DNA from: Candidatus Laterigemmans baculatus
GTDB lineage: Bacteria > Planctomycetota > Planctomycetia > Pirellulales > Pirellulaceae
NCBI RefSeq assembly: GCF_010367455.1
Contig: NZ_WRPR01000047.1
Coordinates: 1-55,314, forward strand
Direction: 5' to 3'
Length of the DNA stretch: 55,314 nt
Part shown: piece after piece, positions 9,146 through 17,599 of the stretch
Numbering within the stretch: position 1 is the stretch's first letter
Layout of the letters: each line of letters opens with the position of its first letter
Position numbers and translations under genes: made by a program
Notes under the pieces: generated by a model
What the model was told of the DNA's origin: nothing
What the model saw: only the letters and a program-made list of their open reading frames with translations
Database searches by the model: none

Positions 9146-11491
9146 GTGCGCCACTCCGACCCATTCCCCGATGGCTCCTCCGCAGACAGCTCGGGCCCTC
9201 GGGAACGTCCGGGCGATTCCTGGATCTGCGGCCATTTCGATGCGGGCTTTCCCTGCACCCATGGGCCTTCAGCCGACGGTCGCTGTCCCGTCCGCGGTCC
9301 CTGCCAGCCGGCGGCTCGTGGGGGAACTGCCGCCGGCGAGCCACTGCGCTGCACGCGACCTCCCTGCAGTGGCGGTCCCTGTCCAATGGGTCCAGAGCCA
9401 GATGGCAGCTGTGGCATGACGCCAACGCCTTGCCGACCGCGCCGCTCGTGGTACGCGCGCCGCCGACTGGCGGTGCGGTTCGCCGCCGTGAGCTCCTGCG
9501 TGATTCTGGTGCTGGCAGTCATGGGACCGTGGCGGCGAGAAGTCTTCGCGCCCGGACCGTTGGCGAATCCGCACGCCCAAATCCTCGCCACGAGCCAATT
9601 CGCCGCCAGCGGCAGCTCGACAGCGAACGACCGCTGCGCCGCTTGCCACAGCGTCGCCCGCAGCGGTCTGGCTGACTGGTTCAGCACCGGCGGCACCGCG
9701 CACGAGGGTGTTTCGCAAACCCAGCTGTGCGTCGAATGCCACCATGCCACGATCTCTCCGGAGCGGGCACGAGGGGCTCACAACCTGACCAGTGCGGAGC
9801 TTCAGCAGATACGCGACGCGGCCCAATTCTCAGCACGCCAATTCTCAGCAGGCCAATTCTCAGCGGGCCAATTCTCAGCGGGCCTCAGCCAAGTCGCGCT
9901 GCGGGAAAGCACCTGGCACGACTCGATGCCGCGCCCGGCGTTCCGCACCGACCAAGTCGAGTGCGCCGCGTGTCATCGCGAACACGGCGGCAAGGATGCG
10001 GACCTGACCGCGATGACCTCGGCCCAGTGTCAGACGTGCCACCAAGATCGGTTTGCGAGCTTCGCCGACGGGCACCCCGATTGGCACGACTGGCCCTACA
10101 ATCGCGAGACCCACCATCTCGGGCCCTATGATCGCGGGCCCCACAATCTCGGTGGCCAAATCGCATTCAATCACGCCACGCACCAGCACGAGCACTTCGC
10201 CCAGAAGGGGACACCGTTTGATTGCCGCGCCTGCCACTCAGTGACCACCGCCGGCGAGATCGCTCGCAGCGGAACCTTCGAAGCCACCTGCGCCCAGTGC
10301 CACAATTCCTCGCTGCGGCTGAGAACCGCCGAGGGAATCGATCTCGTCGCTCTGCCCATGCTGGAAATCGATGCGGTCCAGCAAGCGGGGATCGCGGCGC
10401 CTCCTTGGCCCGAAGAAGCCAACGGTGTTGACGCAGTCGCTCTGGCCCCGCTCACCCGCATGCTGCTGGCCGACGATCCCGCCGCGGTCGCCGCGATCGA
10501 AACCCTCACCGACTCCACTGCCAACCTCTGGCAGGGCCCCCCGAGCCCCTCGCGGCTGCGAGCCACGGCGACCGTCGCCCAAGCTCTCCACAGGCTGGTC
10601 GCGTCGCTAGCCGGCGAGGCGGAAGACGATGCTCCGGGCGGCCTCGAAAAGCTGGGAATCCCCACTCAGCTTTCGCCGCAATTGGTCGCCACGGCCCGCG
10701 ATCGCTGGTTCGCCGCCTCGGCAGCGGAAGCGGACCAAACAGCTCGCCCCGACGACGTGCTGTCGGCCCCCACAGACGAGAAACCAGCCGCCACGCAACC
10801 GACTGACTCGCTGCTGGGTGACTCGCTGCTGGGAGATCCGCTCGCCTCGGATCCGCTTCTTGCTGGCGATCCGCTTCTTGCTGGCGATCCGCTGTCTGGC
10901 GATGTTGGAGCCGGGGCAGGGGAGGGCGTAGGCGAGTCACCGACCACGGCGGGCGAGCGGTTTGACGCAGCCCGATTGCTGCCAGACGGGGGCTGGTACC
11001 GCGACGACGTGCGGATGGCGATCCGCTACCGAGCCGCCGGGCACGCCGATCCGGTGCTCCGCGCGGTCGCCGAACTCGCTTCCGATCCGGCGCTTGCCGC
11101 CTCCGATCGCGAGGCGCTCGCGGGGCTGCCGGCCGTCGCAGCGTGCGTCGAGTGCCATCCGGGGGTCCGCCGGGGAGTCGCGACGAGCTGGCGGGTCGGC
11201 CGGAACGATCCCAACCGCCGCACCTTCACACGATTCTCGCACGCGCCGCACCTGCACTTGCCGGTGCTAGCCGACTGCACCCACTGTCACACGGTCGGCG
11301 ATCCCCGGGAAGGAAAAATGTCGCTCGAGGCCGCACTGACCACCGCCTCGTTCCCGTCGGATCCGCACTCCGCAGCGAACTGGTCGCACGGGTTTGAACC
11401 GCTCGAACGAGCGACCTGCGCGGCTTGTCACACGCCGCAGGCCGCCGGTGACAACTGCACCCAGTGCCACCGCTACCACGTCGACCCGTAG
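9146..11491 (+). CDS. Decahaem cytochrome c with Cys-rich N-terminal module
   Basis: The 781-residue product holds ten CxxCH haem-binding motifs, six between about residues 150 and 400 (CAACH, CVECH, CAACH, CQTCH, CRACH, CAQCH) and four between about 660 and 775 (CVECH, CTHCH, CAACH, CTQCH). One membrane helix at about 110-130 would place the haem part outside the cytoplasmic membrane. The first 90 residues, before the helix, contain about ten Cys in a CGH...C...C pattern (for example PDGRCPVRGPCQP, GGPCPMGPEPDGSC) and may bind metal in the cytoplasm. The GTG start at 9146 is needed to include that module; an ATG start at 9416 would leave it out. Middle linkers carry in-frame repeats. It is the third gene of the operon and is the likely extracytoplasmic electron carrier. 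Confidence 0.85.
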   Translation: MRHSDPFPDGSSADSSGPRERPGDSWICGHFDAGFPCTHGPSADGRCPVRGPCQPAARGGTAAGEPLRCTRPPCSGGPCPMGPEPDGSCGMTPTPCRPRRSWYARRRLAVRFAAVSSCVILVLAVMGPWRREVFAPGPLANPHAQILATSQFAASGSSTANDRCAACHSVARSGLADWFSTGGTAHEGVSQTQLCVECHHATISPERARGAHNLTSAELQQIRDAAQFSARQFSAGQFSAGQFSAGLSQVALRESTWHDSMPRPAFRTDQVECAACHREHGGKDADLTAMTSAQCQTCHQDRFASFADGHPDWHDWPYNRETHHLGPYDRGPHNLGGQIAFNHATHQHEHFAQKGTPFDCRACHSVTTAGEIARSGTFEATCAQCHNSSLRLRTAEGIDLVALPMLEIDAVQQAGIAAPPWPEEANGVDAVALAPLTRMLLADDPAAVAAIETLTDSTANLWQGPPSPSRLRATATVAQALHRLVASLAGEAEDDAPGGLEKLGIPTQLSPQLVATARDRWFAASAAEADQTARPDDVLSAPTDEKPAATQPTDSLLGDSLLGDPLASDPLLAGDPLLAGDPLSGDVGAGAGEGVGESPTTAGERFDAARLLPDGGWYRDDVRMAIRYRAAGHADPVLRAVAELASDPALAASDREALAGLPAVAACVECHPGVRRGVATSWRVGRNDPNRRTFTRFSHAPHLHLPVLADCTHCHTVGDPREGKMSLEAALTTASFPSDPHSAANWSHGFEPLERATCAACHTPQAAGDNCTQCHRYHVDP
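9823..9882. repeat. In-frame 15-bp tandem repeat in the cytochrome gene
   Basis: Four near-identical units of CCAATTCTCAGCANG encode FSA(R/G)Q repeats between the second and third haem motifs. A second repetitive linker at about 10807-10905 encodes SLLGD/PLLAGD-type repeats. Confidence 0.85.
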
Positions 11492-11500
11492 GGAAGGGTG

Positions 11501-11571
11501 TCAGCCGCCACGCGCTAGCGTCCGGTTCCCACTGCGTTTTGGGGAACCGGACGCTAGCGTGTGGCGGCTGA
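11501..11571. repeat. 71-bp palindromic element, copy 1
   Basis: The arms TCAGCCGCCACGCGCTAGCG and its near-exact inverse at the right end enclose a short loop, making a 71-bp hairpin-forming element. A copy of exactly the same length lies at 19008-19078, and half-copies lie at 17251-17460. It sits between the convergent ends of the cytochrome gene and topA. Confidence 0.85.
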
Positions 11572-11621
11572 TACAACCGGTTGACGCGCCATCCCGCCGA
11601 TCGTTTGTGAAACGCTCCGTC

Positions 11622-14333
11622 CTACCCGCGTTTCTTCGGCACGCCCTTTTTCTTGGCCGTTTTCGTCGCCTTTTTCGCCGTGGCTTTTTTCGTAGCCGTT
11701 TTCTTCGGGGCAGCCTTTTTCGCCGCTTTCTTTTTCGTCTTCTTCTTCGGCGCTCGGGCGGCCCGTTCGGCGAGCAGGTCGAGCGCCGCTTCGAACGTCA
11801 GTCCGCTTGGCTCGGTTCCCTTGGGGAGCGAGGCGTTGGTCTCGCCGTCGGTGACGTAAGGTCCGTAGCGGCCATCGAGAATTTTGACTTCCTTCTCGGT
11901 CACCGGCGATGGTTTTTCGAACTTCTTCAGTGGCTCTTTGGGAGCCGCGGCGGCGCGGCCGCGCGTTTTCGGCTGCTTGAGCAGCTCGATCGCTTGTTCG
12001 AGCGTCACGTCGAGCGGCGAAAGGTCGGCCGGCAGCGACCGCGTCTCCTTGCCGCACGTGATGTAGGGCCCGTAGCGACCATCCTTGGCGACGACCGGTT
12101 CCTGCATCTCCGGATGCACCCCCAGCTCGCGAGGCAACCGCAGCAGTTCAACCGCTTGTTCGAGCGTCAGCTCGTTGACGTTCATTCCCTTGAGCAACGA
12201 CTGGTTTTTCTTTTCCGGGTCGTCGTTCTCGCCCAGCTGGACGTAGGGCCCGAAGCGGCCCGCCTTGACGTAGATCGGCTGTCCGGTCTCGGGGTGCGTG
12301 CCGAGCGGTTCTCCGTCGCGCGACGAGTTGTTCAGCAGCTCGAGCGCCGTCTCCACGGTGACTTCGTCGGGGCACATCCCCTCGGGCAAACTCGCTCGCC
12401 GCTCGCCCTGTTCCAAAAACGGTCCGTACTTGCCGACCCGGACGATGATCTCCTCGCGATGCTCTCCTTCGGTCGGCGTGCCGATCGGGAACTGGGCGCT
12501 CGTGCGGGCGTCGATCTCCGCCGCTTTGGCGAGCAGCTTGGGCCGCAGCCCGAGCGCCTTGCCGCTCGACTCCTCATCGCCGAAGTAGAAGTCCTGCAGG
12601 TATTTTGCGGCTTCGGCTTCCTGGCGGCTGATCGAATCGAGAAAGTCCTCCATCTGAGCCGTGAACTCGTAGTCGACCAGCGACGTCAAATGCTCTTCGA
12701 GCAACCGCACGACGCTGAAGGCCGTCCAGCTCGGGACCAGCGCATTGCCTTTCTTGAAGACGTAGTCGCGGTTCTGGATCGTGTCGATGATCGACGCGTA
12801 AGTACTCGGCCGCCCAATCCCTTTTTCCTCCAAGGTGCGGGTCAGCGAAGCTTCGCTGTAGCGGGCGGGCGGCTGCGTCGTGTGGCTCTTCGTATCCAGG
12901 TGGCGGACCGCCAGCGGATCGTTCTCGGCCACCGCCGGTAGCAGCGTCTCCTTGTCCGCCAGTTCGGCTTCCGGATCGTCGGAGCCTTCGACGTAGGCTC
13001 GCAAGAAGCCCTCGAACTCGATCGACGTTCCCGAAGCCTGGAAGGTCGCGCCGCCACCTTCGATCGTGATCGTCATCCGCTTTTTACGAGCGTCGGCCAT
13101 CTGGCTGGCGATCGTCCGCTTCCAGATCAGCTCGAACAGGCGGAACTGATCCCGATCGAGCTCGCCGCGGATCGCTTCGGGTTTCTTGAAAGGGTGACCG
13201 GCCGGGCGGATCGCTTCGTGAGCTTCCTGGGCGTTCTTGACCTTGCTGGCGTAGACCCGAGGTTTGTCGTGCAGGAACTGCTCGCCGTACTCGCTGCGAA
13301 CCAAATCGCGGGCCGCATCGACCGCGACCTGAGCCAGGGTCGTCGAGTCGGTACGCATGTAAGTGATGTAACCGTTCTCGTACAGCTTCTGTGCGGCCTG
13401 CATCGTCCGCCGCGCGGTGAAGCCGAGTTTGCGGTTGGCTTCCTGCTGCAGCGTGCTGGTCGTGAAGGGCGGTTTGGGCCGTTCGGTGAACGGTTTGACT
13501 TCGACGCTGGCGACCTGGAAGTCGGCCGTCCGCAGCCGCTCGGCGAGCGACGCCGCAGCCAACTCGTCCATCTGCAGCAGCGACGGATCTTTGAGTTTGC
13601 CGGTGGCGCTGTCGAAATCCTTGCCGCTCGGGATCCGCGCATCGCCGACCGACACGAGCGTCGCCGGGAGCGGTTCCTTGGCTCCAGTTTCGAACAGCGC
13701 CTGCAAATCCCAGTAGGTGGCCGCATGGAAGGCGATCCGCTCTCGCTCACGCTGGACGATCAGCCGCACCGCCACACTCTGGACCCGCCCGGCACTCAAG
13801 CCGCGGCCGACTTTCTTCCACAGCAACTGCGACACGTCGTAGCCATACAAGCGGTCGAGGATTCGCCGCGTCTCTTGGGCCCGCACCAGTCCGTCGTCGA
13901 TCTGCCGCGGCGTGGCCAGCGCGTGCTGAATGGCGTCCTTGGTGATCTCGTGGAACACCAACCGGCGGACCGGAACCTTCGGCTTGAGGATCTGCTGCAA
14001 GTGCCAGCTGATCGCCTCTCCTTCGCGGTCTTCGTCCGTCGCCAGGTAGAGGTCTTTGGCCCCCTTGAGCGCCTCTTTAAGTTTCGTGACCTGCTTCTTC
14101 TTCTCCGGTGGTACGATGTAAACCGGTTCAAACCGCTCGTCGACGTTGACCCCCAGATAGGCCCAGGGCTCGGATTTGAATTTCTCGGGAACCTCCTTGG
14201 CCCCCGAGGGCAGATCGCGGACGTGGCCGATCGAGGCCTCGACCTGGAACCCGTCCCCCAAGAATTTTGCGATCGTGCGGGCTTTGGCCGGGGATTCGAC
14301 GATCACCAACGACTTCTCGGTCGACTTTGCCAT
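11622..14333 (-). CDS. topA: DNA topoisomerase I
   Basis: The 903-residue product is a type IA topoisomerase that relaxes negative supercoils by cutting one strand through a tyrosine. The N-terminus has the TOPRIM domain (LVIVESPAKARTIAKFLG, then ATDEDREGEAISWH with the acidic metal ligands). The active-site segment GYITYMRTDSTTL carries the catalytic Tyr. The C-terminal third has four short repeats of the Toprim_C_rpt type (GRFGPYVQLG, GRYGPYITCGKE, GRYGPYVTDGE), and no zinc-ribbon cysteines. The last 40 residues form a lysine/alanine histone-H1-like tail likely to bind DNA. The ATG at 14333 gives MAKSTEKSLVIVESP, the expected start; the longer frame was rejected. It diverges from the next gene. 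Confidence 0.97.
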   Translation of the reverse strand: MAKSTEKSLVIVESPAKARTIAKFLGDGFQVEASIGHVRDLPSGAKEVPEKFKSEPWAYLGVNVDERFEPVYIVPPEKKKQVTKLKEALKGAKDLYLATDEDREGEAISWHLQQILKPKVPVRRLVFHEITKDAIQHALATPRQIDDGLVRAQETRRILDRLYGYDVSQLLWKKVGRGLSAGRVQSVAVRLIVQRERERIAFHAATYWDLQALFETGAKEPLPATLVSVGDARIPSGKDFDSATGKLKDPSLLQMDELAAASLAERLRTADFQVASVEVKPFTERPKPPFTTSTLQQEANRKLGFTARRTMQAAQKLYENGYITYMRTDSTTLAQVAVDAARDLVRSEYGEQFLHDKPRVYASKVKNAQEAHEAIRPAGHPFKKPEAIRGELDRDQFRLFELIWKRTIASQMADARKKRMTITIEGGGATFQASGTSIEFEGFLRAYVEGSDDPEAELADKETLLPAVAENDPLAVRHLDTKSHTTQPPARYSEASLTRTLEEKGIGRPSTYASIIDTIQNRDYVFKKGNALVPSWTAFSVVRLLEEHLTSLVDYEFTAQMEDFLDSISRQEAEAAKYLQDFYFGDEESSGKALGLRPKLLAKAAEIDARTSAQFPIGTPTEGEHREEIIVRVGKYGPFLEQGERRASLPEGMCPDEVTVETALELLNNSSRDGEPLGTHPETGQPIYVKAGRFGPYVQLGENDDPEKKNQSLLKGMNVNELTLEQAVELLRLPRELGVHPEMQEPVVAKDGRYGPYITCGKETRSLPADLSPLDVTLEQAIELLKQPKTRGRAAAAPKEPLKKFEKPSPVTEKEVKILDGRYGPYVTDGETNASLPKGTEPSGLTFEAALDLLAERAARAPKKKTKKKAAKKAAPKKTATKKATAKKATKTAKKKGVPKKRG

Positions 14334-14586
14334 CAGGTTTCGGACGGTGCGGGTTGGAGTCAGGGAGTGGAGGTCGGGTTGACCCTTGGAATTGTGCGGG
14401 TGTACTTTGGCCGGCAGCGTATCCAAAGGATGGAACCGTACCGGGGCTTGTCAAGGCGAGGGCTTGACGGGCTTTGCGGATAGGGCGAAGGGTGGCTCGT
14501 CCGAGCGACTCGCGAATTCCGCCCGCCTCCGCCGACCGGCCGGTCCGTTTTCGGGCCCTCCGTCGTCGTAGAAAGTTTTTATCGTC

Positions 14587-17241
14587 ATGGCCAGTCCCTT
14601 CAGCGTTTTCCGAAGCAATCTCAAGCCCCTGATGGTAGCCCTCACGCTACTATCGCTGTTCGCATTCGTGGCGCTCCCGGCGCTGCAAATGTATCAACAG
14701 TACAACGTCGGTGGTGCCGCCAACCCCGATATCGCCACCTACGACGGCGGATCTTTCAGTGAAGCGGAAGTCGCGTACCTCAATCGCACCCACGCTCAAA
14801 CCGTTCGCTTCCTGACCACGGTCGCCGAAGAAGTCATCAGCCGCGGCGGAACTCCCCGCGTCCCCGGCTTCCAAGTCGATCCGCGGACCGGCCAAATCCT
14901 CAGCGTCGGCGTCTCGCCGATGAATACGCCCCGCTCGGCCGTGCTGACCGAGCTGCACGCCGAACGGGCCGCCGAACTCGGTCTGAACCTCGACGATGCG
15001 GCCATCGACCAGTGGATGGCACTGTTCACCGACGGCAAACTCTCCCAAAACGAACTGGCCGGAATCCGCGCCCAAGTCTCCCAGAACTTCCTCGGCCAAT
15101 CCCAACTCTACGACCACCTGCGGACCGAACTGCTGGCGAACCTCTACCAACGAGTCGCCACCACCGGACTCTCGGTCGGCCCCGCTTTAATCGTCCCCCC
15201 GGCCGAAGCCTGGTCACAATTTCTCAAACTCAACCAAGAAGCGATCGTCACCGCCTACCCGGTGCAGGTCGAAGATTTCCTCGACCAGACCAGCGAGCCG
15301 ACCCAAGCCGAAATCGATGCCCTCTACGCCGAAGGCAAAGATCGCTTCCCCAACCCCGACTCGCCCGATCCCGGCTTCCGCCGCCGTTACGCCGCCAACA
15401 TCGAATACGTCTCGGCTACGATCGACGATTTCGTCCAGCGGGAAGCGGCCAAGCTGAGCGAAGAACAACTGCGAGCCGAATACGAGCGGCGAATCGCCGG
15501 CGGCGACTTCCGACTCCCCCCGACTCAAACTCCTTCGAGCCCCGCCCCGCCCGCTCAACCAGCTCCCCCGAGCGACGCCCCGGCTAGCGAAGAACCCACC
15601 ACCGAAGAACCCACCGACGAGCCCGCTAGCGAAGAATCCACCAGCGAAGAACCGGCTGCCGAGACTCCGGCTAGCGAAGAGCCAGCGATGGAAGCCCAAC
15701 CGGCCGAGAATCCGGCTCCGGAAACTCCCGCCAACGAGCCGCCCGCCAACGAGCAGCCCGCCAACGAGCCGCCCGCTGAAGACAACCCGGATGTCGAAGA
15801 AGTCCCCGCCGAGGAGGACGCGCCGGCCAGCGACGAGGACGCTCCGGCCGACGAAGAAGCCCCAGCCGAAGAAGAAGCCCCAGCTGACGACGCGCAGTCG
15901 CAACGCTCCGCCGCCAACGAGCTGCAGTTCGTCTCGATGCGGCTCCAGGATGAAGAGGCCGAAGAGGCCACGGAGCCCCAGCCCGACACTCCTGCCGACC
16001 AACCGGCACCAGCCGAAGAGCCCGCTCCGAGCGATGAGCCAGCTCCGGCAAATGAGCCAGCCGACGAACCGGCTCCGAGCAATGCCCCCGCTCCAAGCGA
16101 TGAACCCGCTCCAGCGGACGAACCCACTGACGAACCGGCTCCGAGTGACGAACCGGCTCCGAGTGACGAACCGGCTCCGAGTGACGAGCCCGCTCCGAGT
16201 GACGAGCCCGCTCCGAGTGACGAGCCCGCTCCGAGTGACGAACCGGCTCCGAGTGACGAGCCCGCCGACCAGCCGGCTCCGGCGACGCGGCCGTTCGAAG
16301 AGGTGCGCGACGAGATCGCACGATCGCTGGTCATCGGCGACGCCACGCGGGCTCGCGACCGGGCCCTCAGCGAAGCTCAATCGGCGATGCGGAGCTACTT
16401 CACGCAGACGGCGGTCTACGACGACTTGGTGAAAGCCGACCCCGATGCGCCGAAGCCGGAGCGGCCGAACCTGAAACAATTGGCCGAGCGGTTGGGGCTC
16501 CAGTACGGCGAAACGGGAATGCAGACCGCGCTGACGATTCGCGACTTGCCAATCGGCCAGTCGAGCGGACTCGGCGAAATGATGTTCCGCCGAGGCGACC
16601 CGTTCGCCGTCCAGATGTTCACTAACGAAAAGCCGCTCTTCACACCGCTGCAAACGATCAACGACGCCCAGCAGATGGCGTTCGTGTCGTGGAAGACCGA
16701 AGACCGCGAAGCTTACATTCCCGAGTTGTCGGACGTCCGCGAAGAAGTCGTCGCGGCGGCTCGGCAAATCGCCGCCCGCGAACTGGCTCAGGCTCACGCC
16801 AAGCAGCTCGCTGAGCAGGCCAACGCTACCTCGGATCAATCGATCGAGGCGGTCGTGCCGGAGAACCGCAAGAACCTAGTCTTCAAGGATCTCGGCCCGT
16901 TCCCCTGGTATCGCTACTTCGGTCCCGGCACCCAGCCGTTCATCGCGGGCGTTCCGGAACTGGACAACGTCGGCGAGGAGTTCATGGAAACGGTCTTCCG
17001 CGGCGAGCTCAACCAGTTCGACGTCGGGCCGAACAATGCGCGGACCGTGTACTACGTCGTCAAGACGACCGACCTGCAACCGCCGACCGAAGAGCTCCGG
17101 ACGCGGTTCATGCAGGCCAACCAGCGTCAAGCCACTTCCGGACTCGCCTTCCAAGACCTCTCGGCAATCTACAGCAGTTGGGCCGAGCAGTTCGAGGAAA
17201 GCATCAACCTCGAGTGGAACGACGAAGCCCTCCAGCAGTAG
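14587..17241 (+). CDS. PpiD-like periplasmic chaperone with long acidic linker
   Basis: The 884-residue product starts with a cytoplasmic tail and a single N-terminal membrane helix (VALTLLSLFAFVALPAL), followed by a SurA_N_3-like helical domain to about residue 310, the layout of PpiD. Segments such as PTQAEIDALYAEGKDRF and RYAANIEYVSATIDDF match the PpiD pattern, suggesting it helps fold proteins leaving the Sec translocon. A parvulin (rotamase) domain is not evident. Residues of about 315-560 are an unusual acidic Pro/Ala/Glu linker, with a precise 18-bp tandem repeat at its end. The last 300 residues return to a helical chaperone-like part. The gene faces away from topA across a 253-bp divergent region. 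Confidence 0.8.
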   Translation: MASPFSVFRSNLKPLMVALTLLSLFAFVALPALQMYQQYNVGGAANPDIATYDGGSFSEAEVAYLNRTHAQTVRFLTTVAEEVISRGGTPRVPGFQVDPRTGQILSVGVSPMNTPRSAVLTELHAERAAELGLNLDDAAIDQWMALFTDGKLSQNELAGIRAQVSQNFLGQSQLYDHLRTELLANLYQRVATTGLSVGPALIVPPAEAWSQFLKLNQEAIVTAYPVQVEDFLDQTSEPTQAEIDALYAEGKDRFPNPDSPDPGFRRRYAANIEYVSATIDDFVQREAAKLSEEQLRAEYERRIAGGDFRLPPTQTPSSPAPPAQPAPPSDAPASEEPTTEEPTDEPASEESTSEEPAAETPASEEPAMEAQPAENPAPETPANEPPANEQPANEPPAEDNPDVEEVPAEEDAPASDEDAPADEEAPAEEEAPADDAQSQRSAANELQFVSMRLQDEEAEEATEPQPDTPADQPAPAEEPAPSDEPAPANEPADEPAPSNAPAPSDEPAPADEPTDEPAPSDEPAPSDEPAPSDEPAPSDEPAPSDEPAPSDEPAPSDEPADQPAPATRPFEEVRDEIARSLVIGDATRARDRALSEAQSAMRSYFTQTAVYDDLVKADPDAPKPERPNLKQLAERLGLQYGETGMQTALTIRDLPIGQSSGLGEMMFRRGDPFAVQMFTNEKPLFTPLQTINDAQQMAFVSWKTEDREAYIPELSDVREEVVAAARQIAARELAQAHAKQLAEQANATSDQSIEAVVPENRKNLVFKDLGPFPWYRYFGPGTQPFIAGVPELDNVGEEFMETVFRGELNQFDVGPNNARTVYYVVKTTDLQPPTEELRTRFMQANQRQATSGLAFQDLSAIYSSWAEQFEESINLEWNDEALQQ
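16129..16254. repeat. In-frame 18-bp tandem repeat (7 units)
   Basis: Seven near-identical copies of GACGA(A/G)CC(G/C)GCTCCGAGT encode (DEPAPS)n in the PpiD-like protein. The unit differs only at synonymous positions, which suggests recent expansion. Confidence 0.9.
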
Positions 17242-17250
17242 GACTGGGGG

Positions 17251-17466
17251 CATATCAGCCGCCGGGCGCTAGCCCCCGGTTCCCGCAGATTGGCGCGTCC
17301 ACGCCACCCTCCCGCTTGCGGGAGGGTCGGGCTCTCAGGCCCGGGGAGGGCTGATCGGCAGCTAGCAACCGGTTTCCATGGCCCCATCAGCCGCAACGCG
17401 CTAGCGTCCGGTTTCCGCGGCCCCATCAGCCGCAACGCGCTAGCGTCCGGTTTCCGAGAATCCGTA
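17251..17466. repeat. Intergenic repeat cluster
   Basis: This stretch holds a half-copy of the 71-bp palindrome at about 17255-17285, a C-rich/G-rich palindrome at about 17307-17350 shared with 25990 and 26695, and a 38-bp direct duplication at about 17381-17460 made of two further half-copies with core GCTAGCG. No gene is seen. Confidence 0.8.
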
Positions 17467-17598
17467 TGAGCCGTAGGCGCTAGCCTCGGGCCTCTTCCGG
17501 TCCGTGCCGCGGAATAACGTTGCGCTGCAGCGGCGGCCAATCCCCGACCCAATCCGTTCGCCCGCCTGACGGAACCCGCGGCTAGCGCCGTCGGCTCA
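17467..17598. mobile_element. MITE-like 132-bp element, copy 2
   Basis: It has the same length and terminal inverted repeats as the element at 2676-2807, with an interior that is alignable but diverged. It ends one base from the stop codon of the neighbouring minus-strand gene. Confidence 0.7.
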
Positions 17599-17599
17599 A

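Noticed and set aside
11394-12941. Plus-strand frame through the topA region
   Set aside because: It is the complement of topA and matches no family.
15214-16839. 541-codon minus-strand frame opposite the PpiD-like gene
   Set aside because: It consists mostly of repeated SGLVTR-type sequence produced by the opposite-strand linker repeats.
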